From contig JAIRXZ010000051.1 in the NCBI GenBank assembly GCA_031267995.1, forward strand, positions 1 through 5,527: DNA of 5,527 nt. Reading direction: 5' to 3'. Both the position numbers and the translations under genes were made by a program. Positions 1-5,217 of this stretch are shown here, piece after piece. The stretch comes from Odoribacteraceae bacterium (lineage in GTDB: Bacteria; Bacteroidota; Bacteroidia; Bacteroidales; Marinifilaceae). Each line of letters begins with the position of its first letter. The stretch's first letter is position 1. The notes under the pieces are model-generated. The model was not told the origin of the DNA and searched no databases. It saw only the letters and a program-made list of their open reading frames with translations.

Positions 1-21
1 GGGCGACCGCGAGGGTCGCCC
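1..21. repeat. REP-like inverted repeat (hairpin)
   Basis: A perfect 8-bp inverted repeat, GGGCGACC (1-8) and GGTCGCCC (14-21), encloses the 5-nt loop GCGAG and is followed by CCTACA. It starts at the window edge, so the stem may extend outward. GC-rich palindromes like this recur between genes in many bacterial genomes as REP-type elements. Copy number elsewhere in the genome cannot be seen here, so the REP label is an inference. It could also act as a terminator hairpin for an upstream gene, but no T-tract follows. Confidence 0.6.
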
Positions 22-50
22 CTACAGCATTTTCCAATGAAATCTCCGCT

Positions 51-73
51 GGCGCGGGCTTGTAGCCCGTGCC
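51..73. repeat. Second REP-like inverted repeat
   Basis: The arms GGCGCGGGCT (51-60) and AGCCCGTGCC (64-73) flank a TGT loop. They pair over 10 positions with one G/T wobble. With the hairpin at 1-21 it forms a closely spaced pair of GC-rich palindromes in a gene-free stretch, as in REP or BIME-like arrangements. No transposase is visible nearby. Confidence 0.55.
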
Positions 74-155
74 GTACCGCGTACAAACAATAAGCCGGCT
101 CTCCATCGTCCTCGCGTCCTCTCGCGTTCATCACGTTTTTTTACCTATCTTAGCG

Positions 156-376
156 CCATCAAACGAAAAACATCATACCATGACAACGAAAAAGATCAAA
201 CCATGAGATAGGTACCATGACAACGAAACATCATACCATGACAGCGAAAAAGATTAAACAATGAGATACGATACCATGACAACGAAAAAGATCAGACCAT
301 CAAACGAAAAACATCATACCATTATCAAACCATGTACGATACCATGACAACGAAATACATCAAACAATGACATTAC
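156..376 (+). repeat. Degenerate A-rich tandem/interspersed repeat array
   Basis: The core TACCATGACARCGAAA occurs five times, starting at 176, 213, 234 (with G in place of the central A), 272 and 340. A 26-bp block is duplicated exactly at 156-181 and 297-322. A second sub-unit, ATYAAACMATGA, follows several cores and recurs a final time at 359-370, where its ATG is the start codon of the first gene. Copies are spaced 21 to 68 bp apart, so the array has been reshuffled by indels. It is AT-rich and almost free of G on the + strand, in sharp contrast to the GC-rich flanks. No CRISPR-like regular spacing is present. Confidence 0.85.
180..370 (+). promoter_or_regulatory. Putative leader with chained mini-ORFs upstream of the DRTGG gene
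   Basis: Short ATG-started frames fill the repeat array. They are 180-206 (MTTKKIKP), 217-264 (15 codons), 261-347 (28 codons, with a second in-frame ATG at 276) and 344-370 (MTTKYIKQ). The last three are joined by ATGA overlaps: the stop at 262-264 overlaps the ATG at 261, the stop at 345-347 overlaps the ATG at 344, and the stop at 368-370 overlaps the DRTGG start at 367. The A-rich sequence before each ATG suits Bacteroidota initiation, which rarely uses Shine-Dalgarno pairing. Whether any of them is translated is inference; the overlaps follow partly from the repeated CMATGA sequence itself. Confidence 0.3.
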
Positions 377-711
377 GAGAGATTATCAAACACCTTGATG
401 CTGAAGTGTTACTCGATAATAACCAGCTCGATAGGGACATCAAATACGCCTTCGCCGCGGACCTCATGAGCGACGTCCTCAGCATTGACGCGAGTGAAAT
501 CATACTCATCACGGGGTTGGCAAACCCGCAGGTCATCAGGACGGCTGAAATGTCGGATATATCTTCTATTCTCTTCGTCCGCGGCAAGCGCGTCACGCCG
601 GAAATGACCCGACTCGCCGAGGAGAGCGGCATCGCCCTGTTGCGTTGTCGTCACAGCATGTTCAAGAGTTGCGGCGAGCTGTACGTCGCCGGGTTACGTC
701 CCGTATTCTGA
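367..711 (+). CDS. DRTGG-domain protein, hydrogenase-associated (first paralogue)
   Basis: This 114-residue cytoplasmic protein has no signal peptide or membrane segment. It matches the small stand-alone DRTGG-domain family found beside [FeFe]-hydrogenase accessory genes. The family's conserved block appears as ADLMSDVL at residues 31-38, followed by a beta-strand (EIILITG, 44-50) and a second strand plus helix ending in SGIALL (87-92). It is paralogous to the protein at 2521-2868: the SDV core, the hydrophobic/V-rich strand and the C-terminal GI-x-L-L segment align, but overall similarity is low. The biochemical role of the domain is not established; ligand or nucleotide sensing is inference. 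Its ATG lies inside the last upstream repeat unit, and its 5' third is less GC-rich than the later genes. It leads the operon, 7 nt before the HATPase gene. Confidence 0.8.
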   Translation: MTLREIIKHLDAEVLLDNNQLDRDIKYAFAADLMSDVLSIDASEIILITGLANPQVIRTAEMSDISSILFVRGKRVTPEMTRLAEESGIALLRCRHSMFKSCGELYVAGLRPVF

Positions 712-718
712 CCGCGTC

Positions 719-1135
719 ATGGAATTCAGCTACGACATAGCGGGCGGCGACTTCTCGCGAGCGGGCGCCGCCTCCAGCGAGGTGAAAAAGATCCTCAAGC
801 AGCTCAACGTCGAGTTGGCCGTCATCAAGCGAGTAGTCGTCGCCCTTTACGAGGCGGAGGTCAACGTGGTAGCCCACGCGGCCGACGGCGTGATGCAAGT
901 GACCCTCGACAGCGCGTCCATCGAGGTGGTGATTCGCGACCGCGGGCCGGGGATCCCGGACATCGCCCTGGCCATGCAGGAGGGCTACTCCACCGCCTCG
1001 CCGAGGGTGCGCGAGATGGGTTTCGGCGCCGGCATGGGCTTGCCGAATATCAAGAGAAACTGCGACAGCCTCGACATCGAATCCACCGTGGGCGTGGGGA
1101 CGACGGTGCGGATGGTCACCTTTTTTAATCGATAA
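719..1135 (+). CDS. RsbW-like HATPase (anti-sigma-factor type ATP-binding protein)
   Basis: This 138-residue protein is essentially a single GHKL ATP-binding domain of the kind found in serine-protein kinases and anti-sigma factors (RsbW/SpoIIAB, HATPase_c_2). The N box is EAEVNVVAHA, with the Mg-binding Asn at residue 49. The G1 box is DRGPGIPD (74-81). The G2 glycine-rich lid is GFGAGMGLPNI (101-111), and the closing GVGTT is at 125-129. All nucleotide-binding motifs look intact, so ATP binding is well supported. There is no dimerisation/His domain, so it is not a sensor histidine kinase. No STAS antagonist or PP2C phosphatase is visible nearby, so the phosphorylation or binding partner is unknown. 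It lies 11 nt before the hydrogenase-like gene, and a joint role in redox signalling is inferred from this arrangement. Confidence 0.85.
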   Translation: MEFSYDIAGGDFSRAGAASSEVKKILKQLNVELAVIKRVVVALYEAEVNVVAHAADGVMQVTLDSASIEVVIRDRGPGIPDIALAMQEGYSTASPRVREMGFGAGMGLPNIKRNCDSLDIESTVGVGTTVRMVTFFNR

Positions 1136-1146
1136 CGGGCGCCGCG

Positions 1147-2496
1147 GTGGACGATTTCTATCACGCCCTCAAGGTCTCGCCGGACGCCTGCACCGGTTGC
1201 ACGCACTGCATGACGGCCTGTCCCACCCGCGCCATCCGCGTGCGTCACCGCCTGGCCACCATCGACGCGGCGGCGTGCGTCGACTGCGGCATGTGCCTGA
1301 AGACGTGCGCGAGGAGGGCGATCTTCGTCGAGCAGGACGATTTTAACCGCATCTTCCAGTTTAGCCACCGGGTGATCCTGTTGCCGACGGTGGTTTTCGG
1401 GCAGTTCGGCGGCGAGGTGAGCGAGGAGCGAATCTTCGCCGAGCTGCACGCGATGGGGTTCACGAGGGTGGTGGAGACGGATCGCGCCGCCGGCATCCTG
1501 GCCGCGGCCATGCGGGATTACATGGCGCGAAACCCGCACCGGCGTCCCTTTATCTCGGCCTTTTGCCCGGCGGTGGTGCGGTTGATACAGGTGCGTTTCC
1601 CGTCGCTGATCCCCCACGTGATCCCGCTGAAGCAGGCGTTAGACCTGTCGGCCATCTACGCGCGGCGCGAGCTGGAGCTGGCCGGCGTCCCGGGCAACGA
1701 GATCGGCGTCTTTTACGTCACCCCGTGCGCGGCGAAGATAGCGGCCATCAAGTCGCCCGTGGGCGAGGAGGTGTCGCCCGTGGACGGGGTCATCAACATG
1801 GATTTTATATATAATAAGGTGCAAGTCGGGTTGACGCGCCACCGCGATCAGCCCCTGCCGCCGGCGCCCGACCAGGAGTTTCTATCCCCGGAGTCGATCG
1901 CCTGGACGCTTTCCGGGGGCGAGGCGGCCGCTTTCGAGGGGCGATGCCTGGCCATCGACGAGATTCATAACGTCATCGACATTCTCGAAAAGATTGAAAA
2001 CGAGGAGATCCCCGGCATCGACTTCGTCGAGCTGCGCGCCTGCGATCACTCCTGTGCCGGCGGCGCGCTCACCACGAATAACCGATTCCTGACCCTGGAA
2101 CGGCTCCGCGCACGCGCTCGCGCCAACGACGGCCGACGGCGCGAGGCTCCCGAAGGTATCCGCCAGCACGACGCTTTCCTGCGCGAGCGGGCGCCGTTGC
2201 CGGGCAAGATTTTCCCCCGACCCATCGAGCGGCTGGACGAGGATATGACGGTGGCGCTGGAGAAGATGCAGAAGATCAACCGCATCATGGAGGTGGTGCC
2301 GGGCGTGGATTGCGGCGCGTGTGGCGCCCCGTCGTGCCGCGAGCTGGCGCGGGATGTCGTCCTGGGCAAGGCGAAGCTCGACCAGTGCATTTTCATGCGA
2401 CAGGCGTTGCTGCGCGAGGGGCTGATGACGCCCGCCGAGGCCATCGAGATGGCGGAACGGACGTGGGGAAAGGGGCGATTCGGTGAAAACAAGTAG
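1147..2496 (+). CDS. Ferredoxin/[FeFe]-hydrogenase large-subunit C-terminal-domain protein, probably regulatory
   Basis: This 449-residue iron-sulfur protein begins with a two-cluster ferredoxin domain: C15-C18-C21-C25 and C44-C47-C50-C54, both CxxCxxCxxxC. Residues of about 75-310 form an [FeFe]-hydrogenase H-cluster-like domain. In it the L1 motif is SAFCP (C140), L2 is TPCAAK (C194, K197) and L3 is ELRACDHSCAGG (C299, C303), so the four expected cysteine ligands are present. L1 has Phe139 where catalytic enzymes have the proton-transfer Cys of TSCCP. The C-terminal part carries another 4Fe-4S motif, C389-x2-C392-x4-C397-x16-C414, of the PF04060 type. No signal peptide or PAS domain is seen. 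The GTG start is chosen because MDDFYHAL immediately precedes the first cluster, as is typical for the family, and it lies 11 nt after the HATPase stop. A sensory or electron-relay role is inferred. Confidence 0.88.
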   Translation: MDDFYHALKVSPDACTGCTHCMTACPTRAIRVRHRLATIDAAACVDCGMCLKTCARRAIFVEQDDFNRIFQFSHRVILLPTVVFGQFGGEVSEERIFAELHAMGFTRVVETDRAAGILAAAMRDYMARNPHRRPFISAFCPAVVRLIQVRFPSLIPHVIPLKQALDLSAIYARRELELAGVPGNEIGVFYVTPCAAKIAAIKSPVGEEVSPVDGVINMDFIYNKVQVGLTRHRDQPLPPAPDQEFLSPESIAWTLSGGEAAAFEGRCLAIDEIHNVIDILEKIENEEIPGIDFVELRACDHSCAGGALTTNNRFLTLERLRARARANDGRRREAPEGIRQHDAFLRERAPLPGKIFPRPIERLDEDMTVALEKMQKINRIMEVVPGVDCGACGAPSCRELARDVVLGKAKLDQCIFMRQALLREGLMTPAEAIEMAERTWGKGRFGENK

Positions 2497-2520
2497 TTTA
2501 TCCATTTTATACGCGACAAT

Positions 2521-2868
2521 ATGCAAGTGAAAGACATTTTAGAGACACTCGAAATCGCGCCGCGGCCGGGCGATGACGCCGAACGGGAACTCGCGCGGGA
2601 GGTGACGGGGGGGTACGCCTCCGACCTGCTGAGCGACGTCATGGGGCATGCCCGCGAGGGGCAGGTGTGGATTACCCTGCAAACGCACAAGAACGTGGTG
2701 GCCATCGCGTCGCTGAAGGAGTTGGCGGCCGTCGTCCTGGTGAAAAACCGCGAGCCGGACGAGGATACCGCCGCCGCTGCCAGGGCCGAGGGGATCCCCG
2801 TGCTGACCACGCCGCTGGACGCTTTCGAGGCCGGCGGCCGATTGTACCGACTGCTCCGGGGGGCGTGA
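2521..2868 (+). CDS. DRTGG-domain protein, hydrogenase-associated (second paralogue)
   Basis: This 115-residue protein belongs to the same small DRTGG-domain family as the product of 367-711. It is closer to what I recall of the family pattern, with GGYASDLLSDVMGHA at residues 30-44. A strand (VWITLQT, 49-55) follows, then AAVVLVKNREPD (69-80) and GIPVLTT (91-97). It has no cysteine, signal peptide or membrane segment. The gene follows the hydrogenase-like gene after 24 nt of AT-rich sequence. Its stop codon overlaps the GTG start of the PHP gene (GTGA, 2865-2868), which points to translational coupling. Two divergent copies flanking the HATPase and Fe-S genes suggest either a heterodimer or separate sensing roles. 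The function is unknown. Confidence 0.82.
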   Translation: MQVKDILETLEIAPRPGDDAERELAREVTGGYASDLLSDVMGHAREGQVWITLQTHKNVVAIASLKELAAVVLVKNREPDEDTAAAARAEGIPVLTTPLDAFEAGGRLYRLLRGA

Positions 2869-3581
2869 AGGCGGATTTGCACGTGCACACGTTGCTCTCC
2901 CCGTGCGGGGATATCGACATGACGCCTCGCGATATTATCCTCAAAGCCAGGGAACGGGGCATCGGCCTCGTCGCCATCACCGACCATAATTCCACGCGAC
3001 AGGCGCCACTGGTGCAGGAGCTGGGGCGAGCGGCCGGGGTGACCGTCCTGGCGGGCGCCGAGGTGACGACGCGCGAGGAGGTGCACTGCGTCGTGCTGCT
3101 GCCCGGCGAGGGGGAACGGAGGGAGTTCCAGCGGTTTCTTGACGAGCGCCTGCCGGACGTGCCCAACGATCCGGAGAGATTCGGGTACCAGGTGGTGATT
3201 GACGAACGCGACGATGTTATTCACGAGGAGCCGCGGCTGCTGATCTCCGCGCTCGACAGCGGGATCGAGGAGGTGGAGGCCTTCGCGCACCGCCTGGGGG
3301 GGCTGTTTATCCCGGCGCACGTGGATAAGCCGCGCGACAGTATCCTCTCGCAACTCGGCTTCGTCCCCCCGGAACTCGTTTGCGACGCCCTCGAACTCAG
3401 TCGACATGCCGACCTGCCCGCGCTGCTTTCCGCCCATCCCTTCCTCGGCCGCTACCCGTTGCTGCGCTCCTCGGACGCGCACTACCTCGCGGAGGTCGGC
3501 GCCGCGTACACGGAGTTGCCGCTCGGCCGCGACCCCTCGTTTCCCGACATTCGCGCCGCCATTCGCGCCGCCTCGCCCTGA
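2865..3581 (+). CDS. PHP-domain metal-dependent phosphoesterase
   Basis: This 238-residue protein has the polymerase-and-histidinol-phosphatase (PHP) fold, a trinuclear-metal hydrolase superfamily. Metal-ligand motifs are complete and in order: DLHVHTLLSPCGD (4-16), ITDHNS (38-43), GAEVTTREEVH (64-74), an H191 segment (AHPF) and SSDAHY (202-207), with PAHVDKPR at 150-157. Catalytic competence is therefore likely, but the substrate is unknown; relatives hydrolyse phosphoesters of nucleotides or sugars. The start is the GTG at 2865, overlapping the upstream stop, because DLHVH lies almost at the N-terminus in this family. A longer in-frame start at 2667 would add an Arg/Gly-rich segment translated out of frame from the DRTGG gene and is rejected. 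It is the last gene of the operon; its place in the hydrogenase accessory set is recurrent in anaerobes, though its role there is unexplained. Confidence 0.85.
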   Translation: MKADLHVHTLLSPCGDIDMTPRDIILKARERGIGLVAITDHNSTRQAPLVQELGRAAGVTVLAGAEVTTREEVHCVVLLPGEGERREFQRFLDERLPDVPNDPERFGYQVVIDERDDVIHEEPRLLISALDSGIEEVEAFAHRLGGLFIPAHVDKPRDSILSQLGFVPPELVCDALELSRHADLPALLSAHPFLGRYPLLRSSDAHYLAEVGAAYTELPLGRDPSFPDIRAAIRAASP

Positions 3582-3609
3582 ACGCGCCCCGCCGCGGGGA
3601 CGGACGCGT
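3582..3609 (+). terminator. Possible transcription terminator after the PHP gene
   Basis: Immediately after the PHP stop codon, ACGCG (3582-3586) can pair with CGCGT (3605-3609). Inside it, CCCCG (3587-3591) pairs with CGGGG (3595-3599) around a CCG loop, leaving a 5-nt bulge on the 3' side. A short A-rich run follows, rather than a U-tract, so an intrinsic terminator is uncertain. The position marks the boundary between the hydrogenase-associated operon and the BSP/sigma unit. Confidence 0.35.
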
Positions 3610-3633
3610 AAAAATTGTTAATATCCCCTCGGC

Positions 3634-3670
3634 AGTGAGTAAAAATTCCCCTTTTCCCATTCTTTACAAA
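3634..3670 (+). promoter_or_regulatory. Putative ECF-sigma promoter upstream of the BSP lipoprotein gene
   Basis: The sequence AGTGAGTAAA (3634-3643), followed by AATTCCCC and then TTTTC, recurs in closely similar form at 5124-5146 upstream of the fecR-like gene. Between the two copies 10 starting bases are identical, and the CCCC and TTTC blocks fall at the same offset. It starts 60 nt before the BSP start codon. I infer a promoter read by the FecI-like sigma factor encoded just downstream. I see no convincing housekeeping Bacteroidota promoter (TTTG plus TAnnTTTG) in this gap. Confidence 0.4.
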
Positions 3671-3693
3671 GTAACCAGCCAAAACGAAACACG

Positions 3694-4485
3694 ATGAAAA
3701 GCAAGCTCAACCTGATGATTCTCCCCCTCGCGCTCCTCGCCGCGGCGTGCGGCACGCGTACCCAAGTGACAAAACAGAGTGATGACAACCGTTGGTCGGA
3801 CTACCCCGTCGGGGAGATCCGCTTTATCAACGCCTCCCCGGAGACGCGCGGGGCGGCCATCTACGCCTCCATCATCCCCGACCCGCGAGCGTATATCGCC
3901 CGCCACGCCAGGCAAGTGTTGGAAACCCTCTACTTCTCCCCCACCGACAGCATCCCCGGCATCCGCGAAATCCGCTACACCCTGCGCGATTACGACGGCA
4001 TCTCGGCCAAGGGCGGCGGCGTCCCCAGCGTCCACATCGAGTACAGCACCCGCTGGGTGGAACGCTCCTTCGGCGAAAACGCGGACACCGCCAAGCTGGA
4101 GTACGAAACCAGCGGCGTCCTCTTTCACGAACTCACGCACGCCTTTCAGCTGGAGCCGAAGGGCATCGGCACGTACAGCACCAACAAAACTTTCTGGGCT
4201 TTCATCGAAGGCATGGCCGACGCCGTGCGGGTCATCAACAACCGGTTCCAGGAGAGCGATTGTCCCGCCGGCGGCAACTACGCGGACGGGTATCGCACCA
4301 CGGGATTTTTCCTGGCCTGGATCGCGCGGACAAAAGACGCGAACTTCCTCCGCTCCTTCAACCGCAGCGCCCTGGAGGTTGTCCCCTGGTCGTTTGACGG
4401 GGCAATCAAGCACATCCTCGGCGACCAATACAGCGTGGACGACCTCTGGCAGGAGTACCAACGCTCCCGCGCCGCGAAGGAGTAG
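3694..4485 (+). CDS. Basic secretory protein (BSP) family lipoprotein, predicted zinc metallopeptidase
   Basis: This 263-residue protein starts with a lipoprotein signal peptide: MKSK, a hydrophobic stretch (L5-A18), then cysteine 19 after LAAA. It should be exported and lipid-anchored. The mature part resembles the BSP family (PF04450, peptidases of plants and bacteria). HELTH at 145-149 supplies the zinc-binding HExxH, and EGMAD at 172-176 supplies a likely third ligand, Glu172, in a gluzincin-like arrangement. ADGYRTTGFFLAWI (197-210) matches the conserved downstream region. The canonical Bacteroidota lipoprotein surface-export signal right after the Cys is not evident, so surface display is uncertain. 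The gene is 33 nt upstream of the sigma-factor gene with no obvious terminator between, so co-transcription is likely. The protein substrate is unknown; secreted proteolysis is inferred from the motif. Confidence 0.82.
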   Translation: MKSKLNLMILPLALLAAACGTRTQVTKQSDDNRWSDYPVGEIRFINASPETRGAAIYASIIPDPRAYIARHARQVLETLYFSPTDSIPGIREIRYTLRDYDGISAKGGGVPSVHIEYSTRWVERSFGENADTAKLEYETSGVLFHELTHAFQLEPKGIGTYSTNKTFWAFIEGMADAVRVINNRFQESDCPAGGNYADGYRTTGFFLAWIARTKDANFLRSFNRSALEVVPWSFDGAIKHILGDQYSVDDLWQEYQRSRAAKE

Positions 4486-4518
4486 CCCCCACGGGCGCCA
4501 CCAGCAGTTTGGCACGGC

Positions 4519-5094
4519 ATGAAACACACGCCCAAAACCCGCGCGGGCAGCATGGACGACGGGGCTTTGTGGGATAATTTCCGCGCCGGCGACAGGGAGG
4601 CCTACGCGTTGATCTACGAGAGAAACGTGCAGGCGCTCTTCGCCCACGGCGCCCGCTACGCCCCCGATCGCGAACTGCTGGAGGACGCTATCCAGGATCT
4701 TTTCGTCCGCCTGTACCAGCGCAAGGAGCGGCTGGGACGCACGGACAATATCAAACTTTACCTCCTTGTCGCCCTCAAGAACGACATTTTTAACCGCCTC
4801 GCCCGCCGCCGCGTCACCATCCCCCTGCGCGGTTTCGAGGAGGCGCTGGGTACGTCCCATCCCGCCGACACCCCCTCCGCGGACGAGCGCGAGGAGGAGT
4901 TTTCGCACCGCAGTCACCACCTGAACGACCTGATTCACGCGCTGCCCGCCCGACAACGGGAGGCGGTGCACCTCCGCTTTATCGAGGAGATGGGGTACGA
5001 CGATATCGCTACCCTCATGGAGATGAATTACCAATCCGTCCACAATTTGATTCAGCGCGCCCTCAAAAAAATCAGGGAGACCTGGAAGATGTAA
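4519..5094 (+). CDS. RNA polymerase ECF sigma factor, FecI-like (Bacteroidota type)
   Basis: This 191-residue sigma-70 family protein of the ECF group has only regions 2 and 4. Region 2 spans about 16-98: LWDNFRAGDREAYALIYERN, then LLEDAIQDLFVRLYQ (53-67), the core-binding and -10-recognising helix. An acidic linker with DEREEEF lies at 122-128. Region 4 (134-187) includes LPARQREAVHLRFIEEMGY and the helix-turn-helix DDIATLMEMNYQSVHNLIQRALKKIR for -35 recognition. Size and sequence fit FecI-like sigma factors that pair with FecR anti-sigma proteins. The upstream ATG at 4519 is used here; the ATG at 4552 (residue 12, MDDGALW) is a good alternative because family members often begin close to this point. 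Its likely partner is encoded next, after a gap of 123 nt. Confidence 0.92.
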   Translation: MKHTPKTRAGSMDDGALWDNFRAGDREAYALIYERNVQALFAHGARYAPDRELLEDAIQDLFVRLYQRKERLGRTDNIKLYLLVALKNDIFNRLARRRVTIPLRGFEEALGTSHPADTPSADEREEEFSHRSHHLNDLIHALPARQREAVHLRFIEEMGYDDIATLMEMNYQSVHNLIQRALKKIRETWKM

Positions 5095-5106
5095 CTCCCG
5101 CGGGAG
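5095..5106. repeat. 12-bp perfect palindrome after the sigma-factor gene
   Basis: CTCCCGCGGGAG starts directly after the sigma-factor stop codon. As RNA it could form only a 4-bp stem with a CGCG loop, and no U-tract follows, so it is a weak terminator. As DNA it could be an operator-like dyad. It sits 17 nt before the putative promoter motif of the next gene. Confidence 0.3.
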
Positions 5107-5123
5107 AAGAAAGTTGCCCGCCA

Positions 5124-5155
5124 AGTGAGTAAATAACCCCCGTTTCGTGTTATTG
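5124..5155 (+). promoter_or_regulatory. Putative ECF-sigma promoter upstream of the fecR-like gene
   Basis: AGTGAGTAAA (5124-5133), then TAACCCCC, GTTTC and GTGTTATT, matches the element at 3634 upstream of the BSP gene. The CGTGTTA segment (5146-5152) resembles the CGT-containing -10 elements of many ECF promoters, and the GAGTAAA block could be the -35 part. It begins 94 nt before the fecR-like start codon. A separate promoter here would let the sigma factor control its own anti-sigma partner. Assignment of -35 and -10 is inference. Confidence 0.42.
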
Positions 5156-5217
5156 GGTTGACGCGTCCCGGACAAATCGGCACGCGCCGCGAAAACATCG
5201 ACGTACACCAGAAAAAC

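Noticed and set aside
146..153. TATCTTAG as a Bacteroidota -7 promoter element (TAnnTTTG)
   Set aside because: It has one mismatch and no TTTG at a suitable upstream distance, so support is too weak to annotate, although a promoter for the operon must lie somewhere upstream of 367.
156..376. CRISPR array
   Set aside because: Repeats are imperfect, spacing is irregular (21 to 68 bp), the intervening sequence is itself repeat-derived, and no cas gene is present.
2667..2864. N-terminal extension of the PHP gene
   Set aside because: The frame is open, but it overlaps the DRTGG gene almost entirely and encodes Arg/Gly-rich sequence. The GTG at 2865 puts the DLHVH motif at the expected N-terminal position.
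2046..3482. 478-codon open frame on the - strand
   Set aside because: It is antisense to the Fe-S protein, second DRTGG and PHP genes, is compositionally biased (Arg, Ser, Pro) and has no motif. It is a shadow of codon bias.
4485..4496. GCCC/GGGC hairpin between the BSP and sigma genes as a terminator
   Set aside because: The stem is only 4 bp and has no T-tract, so it is not evidence against co-transcription.
3779..4522. Overlapping + strand frame of 247 codons inside the BSP gene
   Set aside because: It is rich in Ser, Pro, Thr and Arg with no domain and overlaps the well-supported BSP reading frame. It is a frame shadow.
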